This document shows, piece by piece, positions 7,732-15,503 of a stretch of DNA of 64,000 nt (position 1 is its first letter; every line of letters begins with the position of its first letter). This stretch comes from Bacillota bacterium (GTDB lineage Bacteria; Bacillota; Clostridia; Christensenellales; SZUA-584): the NCBI GenBank assembly GCA_023460085.1, contig JAEWRI010000012.1, positions 1 to 64,000 of the forward strand. Direction: 5' to 3'. The notes under the pieces are model-generated. The model was given only the letters and a program-made list of their open reading frames with translations. It had not been told where the DNA came from and did no database searches. The position numbers and the translations under genes were made by a program.

Positions 7732-9749
7732 TGAAACCCGAAGATCCTCGCCGCACGGAGCGGCGGCAGCTGTACCGGAGGATCGTTTACCTCTACTTCG
7801 GTCTCTTTTCGATGGCGCTCGCGGAGCGCTTCTCGATGAATATCGCATACGGCGCGGCGTTGTACATATCGCTTGCCGCGCTGCTGCGCATCGCGAATTT
7901 TATCATCAGCACCCGGCACGACACGCGTACTCATAACGCGCTGAAAGCGGCGGCCGCGGTATTTTTTATACTTACCGCGCTCTATACCGTGATACTCTAT
8001 CCGCTCTTCAATCCCCGCGGAAATGCGCTTTGTGCGATGGCCATCATCGCGCTGCCCTTTGTGATGCGCAGCGGTGAAGCCGCGCTGCTTCGAGGCATAC
8101 GCCCTTCCGGCAAACTGGCAATGCTCCCCGTCGTGCTGCCCTCCGCTGTATTGACAACGGGCGCGGCGGCGCTCCTTGCGCTGCCCGGAGGATCGGATAC
8201 GACCCTCTTTGCCGCCTGGGGAATGCTGGCGGGCACCGCGCTGAATATGCCGCTCCACCTGCTTTTCCGCGACTTTGAGCATATAGAGCAAAGCGCGTCC
8301 GGCGTGACCGACACGCGCACGATCCGCAGCGTTCGCCTGTTTGACGGGATGGCCGTCACCTCGGGCGTTGCGCTGAACATCTTCGCATTTACCTATATCC
8401 TGCTGCTGATGTTCACGCGCACGCACGACGTCTTCCGCGATTTCTTTCTCTCGTTCTGTTTCGTTGCGGCCGTATTATGCGCCGCTTTTCTGGCAGCTAG
8501 CCGCGTGCGCCGCTCCTCACTGACCGGCACGATAGGGCGAAACGCGATATACGTACTGGGCACCGCAATCGCGATATTCGCGGCATACGTACTGCGGGAG
8601 AGTTGGTTTGGTTCCGTATGGGACATCTCGCTGCAGACCACGCTGCTGCTCCTCGGTCTGGTGCTGCAGATGGCAGGAGCGCAGGGGCTTCAGGAGGATA
8701 TGCTGCTTCTGGTGCGCCTCTACCAGCCGGAGATTGACGCGGACGCGCTGAGGCGCCGGTTCCGCCGTCTCAGCTTCTGGACGTCCGTGCTGTCCGACGC
8801 CATTTTTCTGGTGGTGCTGCTGGCGCTCATTTCTTCGCCGTTCTTCGCGCCCTTCCGCGTGACAGACTACATTCCTTACGCCCCGGCCATCGGGAGCGCG
8901 GTCGCGGCCATTCCTACGGTGCTGCTGTTCGCGTCGCTGTGGCTCTCCCTTCGCCAGCCGCTCAGCGCGAAATACAGCCGCAGGCTGAAGACGCTGGAGG
9001 GCATTCGCGAAAAGGGCGGCAAAAACCCGGCGATGGAAAAACGGCTGTGGAGCGTGCTCGTACAGAAAACCAAAAAGCGCATCGGCGTACACATCATTCG
9101 CGGACTGCTGCGGCCCGTGATGCACCACACCGTGAAGGGCAAGGAGCACGTGCGCGATCTGCCCGGGATATTCGTGTTCAACCACCGCGAGGTATACGGC
9201 CCCATTGCGGCCATCGTATTCCTGCCGTACGACATCCGGCCATGGATACTCTATCAGATGATCGACAAAGCCGAGATCACACAGCATATGTACGAGGGCA
9301 CCTTCCGCCGCGCGAAATGGCTGCCCCCCGCTTTGCGCAGGCTGATACCGCGGCTCCTCAGCCCCGTCGTCGTTTGGGCGCTGCGCTCCTTCGATCCCAT
9401 CCCCGTATACCGCGGCGCGCAGATGAACGTAATCAAAACCTTCATGATGTCCATCGAGTGCCTTGCCGCGGGCGACAGCATACTGTTGTTTCCCGAAAAC
9501 CCGGAGAACACCTACGGTCAAAAGGTCAGTGATTTTTACGAGGGCTTCGCGCATCTCGGCAGGCTGTACTACAAAAAAACGGGCAACGCGCTGACGTTCT
9601 ACCCGGTGTATGCAAGCAAAAAAAGGCGGGAGCTGCGCATCGGAGAAGGGGTAACCTACAACACGGCGGGCGGCAGCAACGAGCGCGGGCGCATCGTGGA
9701 GACGCTGGAGCAGCGCATGCGCGATCTCGAAGCGCTGGACGAGCACTAA
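7731..9749 (+). CDS. Polytopic membrane protein with C-terminal PlsC-like acyltransferase domain
   Basis: The 672-residue protein begins with about 420 residues of hydrophobic helices (at least ten). A soluble C-terminal domain resembles lysophospholipid/glycerolipid acyltransferases. That domain has FNHREVYG where the HX4D motif is expected, RAKW and PVYRGA segments, and LLFPENPEN in place of the FPEGTR block. His is kept but the Asp five residues on is Gly, with Glu two residues after the His. The N-terminal part could be a transporter-like channel, making a flippase-acyltransferase combination conceivable, but that is inference. The start overlaps the rho stop by one base. It converges with and overlaps yigZ by 4 bases. 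Confidence 0.7.
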   Translation: MKPEDPRRTERRQLYRRIVYLYFGLFSMALAERFSMNIAYGAALYISLAALLRIANFIISTRHDTRTHNALKAAAAVFFILTALYTVILYPLFNPRGNALCAMAIIALPFVMRSGEAALLRGIRPSGKLAMLPVVLPSAVLTTGAAALLALPGGSDTTLFAAWGMLAGTALNMPLHLLFRDFEHIEQSASGVTDTRTIRSVRLFDGMAVTSGVALNIFAFTYILLLMFTRTHDVFRDFFLSFCFVAAVLCAAFLAASRVRRSSLTGTIGRNAIYVLGTAIAIFAAYVLRESWFGSVWDISLQTTLLLLGLVLQMAGAQGLQEDMLLLVRLYQPEIDADALRRRFRRLSFWTSVLSDAIFLVVLLALISSPFFAPFRVTDYIPYAPAIGSAVAAIPTVLLFASLWLSLRQPLSAKYSRRLKTLEGIREKGGKNPAMEKRLWSVLVQKTKKRIGVHIIRGLLRPVMHHTVKGKEHVRDLPGIFVFNHREVYGPIAAIVFLPYDIRPWILYQMIDKAEITQHMYEGTFRRAKWLPPALRRLIPRLLSPVVVWALRSFDPIPVYRGAQMNVIKTFMMSIECLAAGDSILLFPENPENTYGQKVSDFYEGFAHLGRLYYKKTGNALTFYPVYASKKRRELRIGEGVTYNTAGGSNERGRIVETLEQRMRDLEALDEH

Positions 9750-10360
9750 GCGTCCTGCTCCACCACGCGCAGGCCCAGATTTTCCGGGCTTACTCTGCCC
9801 TGTGTGAGGTGAATGACCGCCTGAATAAAAGCATCCCCGCCGTCCGGAAGCACGCAGTACTCCGCCGATATGGTGTCGGTATACTGAATATCGCACGGCG
9901 TAAAACCCTGCGACGCGAGCGCGCTCTGTACGCGCGCCCATGTGGGAAATTCAAATTTGCAGCGGAATACGCCGCATTCCATCCGTTTCACCTTCCGCGC
10001 CGCGGCCAGCGTGTCGGCTGCGCTCTGCGAATACGCGCGTACAAGGCCGCCCGCGCCCAGCAGCGTACCGCCGAAATAGCGCGTGGAAACCACGACAACA
10101 TCCGTCAGCCCCATCCGCCCTAGCACCTCAAGCATTGGCACGCCCGCCGTGCCCTGCGGTTCGCCGTCGTCGCTGCAGCGCATGACGCCGGTTGCCAAAC
10201 TGTACGCATAGCAGTGATGCCGCGCGTTGTAGTGCTGTTTGCGGCGCTGCTCCAGCACGCGCTGTGCCTCCTCCTCGCTTTCGGCACGGCACGCGAGGCC
10301 CAGGAAGCGTGATTTTTTAATGACAATCTCCGTCTCCGCGGAGCCTTTAATCGTGAGCAT
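9746..10360 (-). CDS. yigZ: YigZ/IMPACT family protein
   Basis: The 204-residue protein begins MLTIKGSAETEIVIKKSRF and contains the YigZ/IMPACT signature (CSDDGEPQGTAGVPML, VVVVSTRYFGGTLLGAGGLVRAYS), followed by the C-terminal DUF1949-like half. IMPACT proteins are linked to translation control, but the bacterial role is unclear. The ATG at 10360 lies inside the end of the upstream GNAT gene (14-base overlap) and has no Shine-Dalgarno sequence of its own, so it is probably translated by coupling. It is the last gene of the tyrS-GNAT-yigZ operon. Confidence 0.9.
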   Translation of the reverse strand: MLTIKGSAETEIVIKKSRFLGLACRAESEEEAQRVLEQRRKQHYNARHHCYAYSLATGVMRCSDDGEPQGTAGVPMLEVLGRMGLTDVVVVSTRYFGGTLLGAGGLVRAYSQSAADTLAAARKVKRMECGVFRCKFEFPTWARVQSALASQGFTPCDIQYTDTISAEYCVLPDGGDAFIQAVIHLTQGRVSPENLGLRVVEQDA

Positions 10361-10784
10361 TCGCGTTATACCGCATGATGGTCGCGCGGGGCGCAAAGCC
10401 CAGGGAAGCCCAGAACGCTTTGCCGCGCTCGTTCCACACGAACACGTCCAGATCGAGGGTGTTCGCCCCCAGCGTACGCAGCAGCGCATGAAACGCCTCC
10501 GTGCCATAGCCCTCGCGCCGCGCATTCCGGCAGATGTAGAAGTGGCGCAGGTAAGGCGGCTTGCGCACGGGCGCAACCAGCGCGTATCCCACGACGCTGC
10601 CCTCCGCAATAAAGGCATATGCCGCGTCGCCGGAGCGCAGCGCCTCCCGCAAGCCTTCCTCCGCCTCGTCCGGGGTCCGGCGCGTATCGCTCGCCTCATC
10701 CTCCGCGAGCTCAAGGTACAGCCGCGCCAGCAGCGAAATGTCGGCGCAGGGCTGAATCGTCACACGTCCCTGTTGCGCATCCAT
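10347..10784 (-). CDS. GNAT family N-acetyltransferase
   Basis: This 145-residue protein has the GNAT core: strand 4 with LRHFYI followed by the acetyl-CoA loop RNARREGYGTEAFHALL, and a C-terminal LDVFVWNERGKAFWASLGF segment typical of motif B. It would acetylate an amine of an unknown small molecule or protein. It begins 2 bases after tyrS stops and shares its operon. Confidence 0.85.
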   Translation of the reverse strand: MDAQQGRVTIQPCADISLLARLYLELAEDEASDTRRTPDEAEEGLREALRSGDAAYAFIAEGSVVGYALVAPVRKPPYLRHFYICRNARREGYGTEAFHALLRTLGANTLDLDVFVWNERGKAFWASLGFAPRATIMRYNANAHD

Positions 10785-10786
10785 GG

Positions 10787-12001
10787 CTATTTCAGCACCA
10801 CGCGATGGTAAATCTTCTTGCCCTTCTTCAGCAGCATCTGTCCGTCCGTAAAGAGCGCCTCGGTGACCGCCGCAAACTCATCCTCCGCCTTATCCCCGTT
10901 TACGGCAATGCCGCCCTGCGCGATGAGCCTGCGCCCTTCGCCGCGCGAGGCCGTGAGTCCGCACGTCTGCAGCAGGTCGATAAGCAGCAGATTCTCGAAA
11001 CCCTCGATTTCGGTGGTCGGTATGGAGCCCTCTTCCGCGCCGCCCATAAACAGCGCCTCGGCGGCGGCCTTGGCTTTGTCGGCCTCCTCCTGTCCGTGAA
11101 CCTGTCGCGTCACCTCGTACGCCAACGTCACCTTCGCCTCATTGATGCGCTCATCGGTGAAGCCGCACAGCCGGTTGACCTCCTCCATAGGGATGAACGT
11201 CAGCAGCGAAAGGCAGGTCTTCACGTCGCTGTCCGCCACGTTGCGCCAGTACTGGTAGAAGTCGTACGGCGAGGTTTTTGCCGCGTCGAGCCACACCGCG
11301 CCCTTTTCGGTTTTGCCCATCTTGCGCCCGTCGCTCGTCAGCAGCAGCGCAAACGTCATGCCGTAGGCTTCCCGCTGCTCCTTGCGGCGGATGAGATCCG
11401 CGCCCGAGAGTATGTTGGACCACTGATCGTCGCCGCCCAGCTGCAGCTTGCAGCCGTAGCGCTGATTCAGCACCAGGAAGTCGTACGACTGCATCAGCAT
11501 GTAGTTGAATTCGATGAACGTAAGCCCCTTCTCCAGGCGGTTTTTGTAGCATTCCGCGGTCAGCATGCGGTTGACGGAGAAATTCACGCCGATGTCGCGC
11601 AGAAAATCCACATAGTTCAGCTTTAAAAGCCAGTCGGCGTTGTCCACCATGAGCGCCTTGCCCTCGCCGAAATCGAGGAAACGGCCTATCTGCTTCTTAA
11701 ACGCGTTGGCATTGGCCGCGATATCCTCCTTGCTGAGCATCCTGCGCAAATCCGTGCGCCCGGAAGGGTCCCCCACCATCGTGGTGCCGCCGCCCACCAG
11801 CGCGATGGGCTTGTGTCCCGCGCGCTGCATGTGCGCCATCGCCATCAGCTGCACATAATGGCCCACGTGGAGGCTGTCCGCCGTGGGATCGAAGCCTATA
11901 TAGAATGTGACGGACTCGCTGGCCAGCAGTTCCTTCAAGCCTTCGTGCGTCACCTGTTTGATAAATCCTCTTTCAGTCAACACATCGTATACGTTAGTCA
12001 T
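10787..12001 (-). CDS. tyrS: Tyrosyl-tRNA synthetase
   Basis: The 404-residue class I synthetase has the HIGH-type motif in FDPTADSLHVGHYVQL and a KMSKS equivalent in GRKMGKTEKGAVWL. A C-terminal S4-like RNA-binding region (LLQTCGLTASRGEGRRLIAQGGIAVNG) follows. The size and variant motifs match the TyrZ-like branch more than the TyrS of B. subtilis, but the reaction, charging tRNA-Tyr, is the same. No T-box is present: a promoter lies only about 30 bases upstream. The SD is GAAGGGAG. Confidence 0.95.
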   Translation of the reverse strand: MTNVYDVLTERGFIKQVTHEGLKELLASESVTFYIGFDPTADSLHVGHYVQLMAMAHMQRAGHKPIALVGGGTTMVGDPSGRTDLRRMLSKEDIAANANAFKKQIGRFLDFGEGKALMVDNADWLLKLNYVDFLRDIGVNFSVNRMLTAECYKNRLEKGLTFIEFNYMLMQSYDFLVLNQRYGCKLQLGGDDQWSNILSGADLIRRKEQREAYGMTFALLLTSDGRKMGKTEKGAVWLDAAKTSPYDFYQYWRNVADSDVKTCLSLLTFIPMEEVNRLCGFTDERINEAKVTLAYEVTRQVHGQEEADKAKAAAEALFMGGAEEGSIPTTEIEGFENLLLIDLLQTCGLTASRGEGRRLIAQGGIAVNGDKAEDEFAAVTEALFTDGQMLLKKGKKIYHRVVLK

Positions 12002-12027
12002 GACGAGCTCCCTTCTTTTGTAATCGT

Positions 12028-12056
12028 ATTATAGCGGTAAAACGCGGTGAAGGCAA
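12028..12056 (-). promoter_or_regulatory. Promoter of the tyrS operon
   Basis: On the minus strand TTGCCT (12056-12051) and a consensus TATAAT (12033-12028) are 17 bases apart. The start point would be about 20 bases before tyrS, leaving no room for a T-box leader. Confidence 0.65.
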
Positions 12057-12273
12057 CGCCTTTTCCATTTGGGCAAAACCGTTGCTGCACTCTTCTCCCT
12101 GTACAAAGAAGACCGCACTATAGACAAATGGATGCTGATTTGTTATAATCCAGTTGAATATATTACTGGCGGTTGTTTGTGTACATTCCCTTATCCCTAA
12201 TTCCCAATGTACGTAAACAACATTTGTTGGCGGCTGATAATGTCGATTTTTAGCCAATTTTGTTATTTTATTC

Positions 12274-12319
12274 TTGACTCAGGTACAAAAAGAAGGAATA
12301 TTCGATGCGCTTAGCGAAA
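12274..12319 (+). promoter_or_regulatory. Candidate sigma-H and sigma-A promoters of spoVG
   Basis: GAAGGAATA (12292-12300), then 12 bases, then AGCGAAA (12313-12319) matches the sigma-H pattern RnAGGAwWW / RnnGAAT with one mismatch. A sigma-A-like TTGACT (12274-12279), 17 bases, AATATT (12297-12302) overlaps it. B. subtilis spoVG is a classic sigma-H target. The bases between 12057 and 12273 hold no gene that I can identify. Confidence 0.55.
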
Positions 12320-12360
12320 TTTATATTTGCATATCATAATTATCTTCAAGGAGGTTATGT

Positions 12361-12645
12361 ATGGATATCACGGACATTCGTATAAGACGAATTGATACGA
12401 TGGGCAAGCTGAAAGCTGTGGTGTCTGTGACTTTCGATGATATGTTTGCGATTCACGACATGAAAATCATTGAAGGGCAAAACGGCTATTTTATCGCCAT
12501 GCCATCCAGAAGAACGCCCAACGGAGAATATAAGGATATCGCGCACCCTATTAACTCCGCAGCAAGATCTCTGATACAAACGGCCATACTGGAAAAGTTC
12601 GAAAGCCTCCCCGAAGACGAAGGTTACGCCTCTTTCCAAATGTAA
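12361..12645 (+). CDS. spoVG: SpoVG, RNA/DNA-binding regulatory protein
   Basis: The 94-residue protein begins MDITDIRIRRI and has the conserved core KAVVSVTFDDMFAIHDMKIIEG and FIAMPSRRTPNGEYKDIAHPI, which identify SpoVG. In spore formers it affects asymmetric septation and cortex formation, and in other Firmicutes it is a site-specific nucleic-acid binding regulator. A perfect AAGGAGGT precedes the ATG. It is monocistronic and closed by a terminator shared with the convergent PIN-TRAM gene. Confidence 0.97.
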   Translation: MDITDIRIRRIDTMGKLKAVVSVTFDDMFAIHDMKIIEGQNGYFIAMPSRRTPNGEYKDIAHPINSAARSLIQTAILEKFESLPEDEGYASFQM

Positions 12646-12665
12646 TCCGTGCCGACATGCCGCAG

Positions 12666-12690
12666 CAAAAAGCCCGCATAATGCGGGCTC
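12666..12690. terminator. Bidirectional terminator between spoVG and the PIN-TRAM gene
   Basis: AGCCCGCA (12671-12678) pairs with TGCGGGCT (12682-12689). A run of five A on the left provides a T-run for the minus-strand gene. On the plus strand the tail is only T-rich. Confidence 0.85.
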
Positions 12691-12726
12691 GGTTCTGTTT
12701 CTTGTCGGCTTTTTCTTTGCCTTTAT

Positions 12727-13806
12727 TTATTGCTTCACCTTCGCGAATATCATGCGTCCCGCAGAAGTCTGAAGCACGCTCGTCACGATCACGGCCAGCA
12801 GCCGCCCCGTTTCCTTCTGCCCTTCCTCCACAACCACCATCGTTCCGTCGTCCAGATAGGCCACGCCCTGTCCCGGCTCTTTGCCGTCCTTGACGATGGT
12901 GACTCTCATCTCCTCGCCCGGCAGCACCACGGGTTTTACCGCGTTGGCAAGCTCGTTGATGTTGAGCACGTGCACATTTTTGACCGCCGCCACCTTGTTT
13001 AAGTTAAAGTCGTTGGTGACGACGACGCCGTCCATGTCGCGTGCCAGCGTGAGCAGCTTGGCATCCACATCCGCGCCCTCCACATCCGCGTGCACCACCT
13101 TTACGGGCATCTTGAGTTCGCTCTGTATGCGGTTCAGTACGTCCAGGCCTCTGCGGCCCCGGTTACGTTTCAAATCGTCCGCGCTGTCCGCGATATGCCG
13201 CAGCTCATCGAGCACAAATTCCGGTATGATCAGCGCGCCCTCGATAATTCCGCTGTTGCAGATGTCGAAAATGCGCCCGTCGATGATGACGCTCGTATCC
13301 AGCAGCTTGGGCCGCGCGGCGCTGTCTTCCTTCCCCTTCTCGTCGCGGTGACGTTTGAACACATCGCCGAACTCCGGCTTATGCCGGACGAATATGGAGA
13401 TACCGAGATACACGCAGACGATGTAGGCTACCACATCCACGACGCCCGAAATCCAGGGCACCGGAATGCTGTCGAACAGGTGAGAGAGCAGATACGCCAC
13501 CACAAGCCCCAGGATAAGCCCTATCACCCCGGGCATAATCACGCCGGAGGGCAGCTTGGCAATCTTCCTGTCCGCCTGGCTGACCGAATAAAAAATGAAC
13601 CTGACGATGGGCTTCGAGAGAAAAAGGAAAAATACGCCCGAGGCGATTCCGGATGCCATATAAATCAGCAGCTTGAGCCATGGTTCAGTGTATACATATT
13701 CGTCGCCACCCAATCTGGTCAATATCTGAAACACCAGAATGACGATACCCGGCCCCACGAACAGCCCCATCAGCGTTATCAACGATCTGGCTATATTTTT
13801 TGCCAT
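12727..13806 (-). CDS. Membrane-anchored PIN-TRAM domain protein (YacL-like)
   Basis: The protein (359 residues from the ATG at 13806) has four N-terminal membrane helices (about residues 8-145). A PIN domain follows with the acidic residues LLDTSVIIDGRIFDI and GVVVTNDFNLNKVA. It ends in a TRAM domain of about 60 residues (GKEPGQGVAYLDDGTMVVVEEG). PIN domains are metal-dependent RNases and TRAM binds RNA, so a membrane-bound RNase is expected, although the B. subtilis homologue YacL is uncharacterised to my knowledge. GAGG lies five bases before the ATG; an overlapping GTG two codons earlier is less likely. It follows carD at a distance of 29 bases and may be in its operon. Confidence 0.92.
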   Translation of the reverse strand: MAKNIARSLITLMGLFVGPGIVILVFQILTRLGGDEYVYTEPWLKLLIYMASGIASGVFFLFLSKPIVRFIFYSVSQADRKIAKLPSGVIMPGVIGLILGLVVAYLLSHLFDSIPVPWISGVVDVVAYIVCVYLGISIFVRHKPEFGDVFKRHRDEKGKEDSAARPKLLDTSVIIDGRIFDICNSGIIEGALIIPEFVLDELRHIADSADDLKRNRGRRGLDVLNRIQSELKMPVKVVHADVEGADVDAKLLTLARDMDGVVVTNDFNLNKVAAVKNVHVLNINELANAVKPVVLPGEEMRVTIVKDGKEPGQGVAYLDDGTMVVVEEGQKETGRLLAVIVTSVLQTSAGRMIFAKVKQ

Positions 13807-13835
13807 ATCCACCTCGTATGCGTTTCACTATCCCG

Positions 13836-14360
13836 TCACAGCTGCCGGATGGGCTCGGTATCGCTTTCCGCGCTCTGCGTAATCGTATCGCGCACTTCCT
13901 CGCCTCGCTTGTCGCTGGCCAGCGCCAGCTCCGATACGAGTATCTGCATGGAGGTTCCCAGCATCTTCTTTTCGCTGGAAGACAGGCTTCTCTTCTCCTC
14001 GCGCTTCAGCAGACTCTTAATCACAGAGGCGATCTCAAATACATCGCCCGATTTCATTTTTTCAAGGTTTTCACGGTTGCGCCGGTTCCAGTTCGTAACC
14101 TCATCCATATCCTCCGGTGTTTTGAAGGTTTCCATGACACGGCAGCACTCGTCTACGGATATAATGCTCCGCAGTCCCGCCTTTTGCGCCGTATCAACCG
14201 GGACATGCACCTTGATGTCGCCTTCGAGGAACCGGAGTATGTAATACTCCTTTTTCTCATTTAAAAAAACCCGCTCTTCGACGGCTTCTACGACTCCGGC
14301 CCCGTGCATGGGATATGAAATTTTATCGCCGCTTTTAAACGCGAACGCTTCTTGTTTCAT
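13836..14360 (-). CDS. carD: CarD family transcriptional regulator
   Basis: The 174-residue protein starts MKQEAFAFKSGDKISYPMHGAGVVEAVEE, the RNA polymerase-interacting CarD/TRCF domain, followed by the helical DNA-binding half (EVTNWNRRNRENLEKMKSGD). CarD proteins bind the RNAP beta subunit and stabilise open complexes, and act on rRNA or stress promoters. No Shine-Dalgarno sequence precedes the ATG at 14360. The predicted transcript start coincides with it, so the mRNA is probably leaderless. A longer reading frame to 14426 would need translation to begin upstream of that promoter. Confidence 0.93.
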   Translation of the reverse strand: MKQEAFAFKSGDKISYPMHGAGVVEAVEERVFLNEKKEYYILRFLEGDIKVHVPVDTAQKAGLRSIISVDECCRVMETFKTPEDMDEVTNWNRRNRENLEKMKSGDVFEIASVIKSLLKREEKRSLSSSEKKMLGTSMQILVSELALASDKRGEEVRDTITQSAESDTEPIRQL

Positions 14361-14366
14361 ATGTTT

Positions 14367-14395
14367 ATGATATAGCAGCCGGGCTGCTTTGTCAA
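14367..14395 (-). promoter_or_regulatory. carD promoter with a 15-bp palindrome between -35 and -10
   Basis: TTGACA (14395-14390) and TATCAT (14372-14367) are 17 bases apart. The spacer is almost filled by a palindrome, AGCAGCC-G-GGCTGCT in plus-strand orientation (14374-14388). The -10 box ends 6 bases before the carD ATG, so transcription should start at or within one or two bases of the A of ATG. Confidence 0.75.
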
Positions 14396-14464
14396 ACAAA
14401 CACGCGCCGGCACGAAATGCATACACGGATGTCTAGACTTGCGCAGAAGTTTTGGAGGATGAAC

Positions 14465-14905
14465 ATGGAACATACCACAAGCGGTGCTGCCGCCTCTATC
14501 CATGGCGGCGGACTCGCGCCGATGCTTTCGGGCATCGTGCGCTTCTTTGACACGCCGGACGGCGTGCGCGTGGACGCGCGTGTGCGCGGACTGCCTAAAA
14601 ACGCCACCGGTTTTTACGGCTTCCATCTCCACGAAGCGGGTGAATGCGCCACGCCCGACTTTACGAGTGCAAAAGGCCACTATAACCCCGGCAACCAGGC
14701 ACACCCGCAGCACGCGGGCGACTTCCCCATGCTGCTTGCCACAGACAAAATGGAAGCATGGCTCGCCTTCGTCACCACGCGCTTTACGGTGCGGGACATC
14801 ATCGGACGCAGCGTGGTCATCCACATGGACCGCGACGACTATACTTCTCAGCCCGCCGGCGATGCCGGGCCGCGCATCGGCTGCGGCGTAATCCGGGCCT
14901 TCTAG
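14465..14905 (+). CDS. sodC: Cu/Zn superoxide dismutase family protein
   Basis: The 146-residue protein has the copper/zinc ligands in GFHLHEAGEC, GHYNP, HAGDFP and SVVIHMDRDDY, and the disulfide Cys pair (GEC and IGCGVI). Those are all expected metal ligands of Cu/Zn SOD, which dismutates superoxide. There is no signal peptide: the N-terminus (MEHTTSGAAASIHGGG) is short and polar, so the protein should be cytoplasmic, unlike most bacterial SodC. A GGAGG precedes the ATG. It is read divergently from carD with about 100 bases between them. Confidence 0.9.
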   Translation: MEHTTSGAAASIHGGGLAPMLSGIVRFFDTPDGVRVDARVRGLPKNATGFYGFHLHEAGECATPDFTSAKGHYNPGNQAHPQHAGDFPMLLATDKMEAWLAFVTTRFTVRDIIGRSVVIHMDRDDYTSQPAGDAGPRIGCGVIRAF

Positions 14906-14994
14906 CGCCGAAAAGCGTGCTTATGGAGAAGATGTCTTCCGATTCGTCAAAACCGGACAAGTTGTTCCCTTTTTATTACCATGCCATTACAAAG

Positions 14995-15024
14995 TTGTAG
15001 GATTCACTTTGCATGAAATATGAT
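14995..15024 (+). promoter_or_regulatory. Candidate promoter of the FHA-ftsW-PBP operon
   Basis: TTGTAG (14995-15000) and TATGAT (15019-15024) are 18 bases apart, about 25 bases before the FHA gene. Confidence 0.45.
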
Positions 15025-15047
15025 ACAATGGCTGTTGAGGTGATGAG

Positions 15048-15503
15048 ATGAACGGCGTGTACGAGGCGGCGTCACTCGCGATGCGGTATTGGTTTTTTAT
15101 CGTGGGCGCCATCGTGCTGCTCGGCGTGACCAGCATATCCATCAAGGAATACCGCGATAAGCGCTATGTGATGAGCGTCGCCAAAAGCAGCATCGGCTAC
15201 CTCGCCGTGGTATCCGGACCGGATGAAATCCGCGGCGCGAAGCTGCAGCTGATGCTGCAGAACACCATCGGGCGCTCGCGGCGTGCGGATATCGTGCTGC
15301 CCGATCGCAGTGTGGACAAGGCACACGCTCAGGTGTACCTTGCCGAAGACGATCAGGTGTATTTAAGCTGCCTCGGCAGCGGCGAGGTGACGGTCAACGG
15401 CCTGCGCGTGGACGAGTTCGCGCTGCTGCGCGACGCGGACATGGTATGCATGGGAAATGTCGTGCTGCGGGTCCACCTCAAAGAGGTGCATGATGGTACT
15501 TGA
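15048..15503 (+). CDS. Membrane-anchored FHA domain protein
   Basis: The 151-residue protein has one N-terminal helix (YWFFIVGAIVLLGVTSI). Its C-terminal FHA domain has the core residues NTIGRSRRADIVLPDRSVDKAHAQ and VTVNGLRV, including the phosphothreonine-contacting Arg and Ser. FHA domains bind phosphothreonine peptides made by Ser/Thr kinases. The gene overlaps ftsW/rodA and leads a cell-wall operon. That order is like the FHA-rodA-pbpA arrangement of actinobacteria, which suggests that kinase signalling tunes peptidoglycan synthesis. No kinase is encoded in the window. Confidence 0.88.
   Translation: MNGVYEAASLAMRYWFFIVGAIVLLGVTSISIKEYRDKRYVMSVAKSSIGYLAVVSGPDEIRGAKLQLMLQNTIGRSRRADIVLPDRSVDKAHAQVYLAEDDQVYLSCLGSGEVTVNGLRVDEFALLRDADMVCMGNVVLRVHLKEVHDGT

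Noticed and set aside
12002..12273. Possible T-box before tyrS
   Set aside because: The promoter lies about 30 bases before the start codon and no GGTACCGCG-type core is present.
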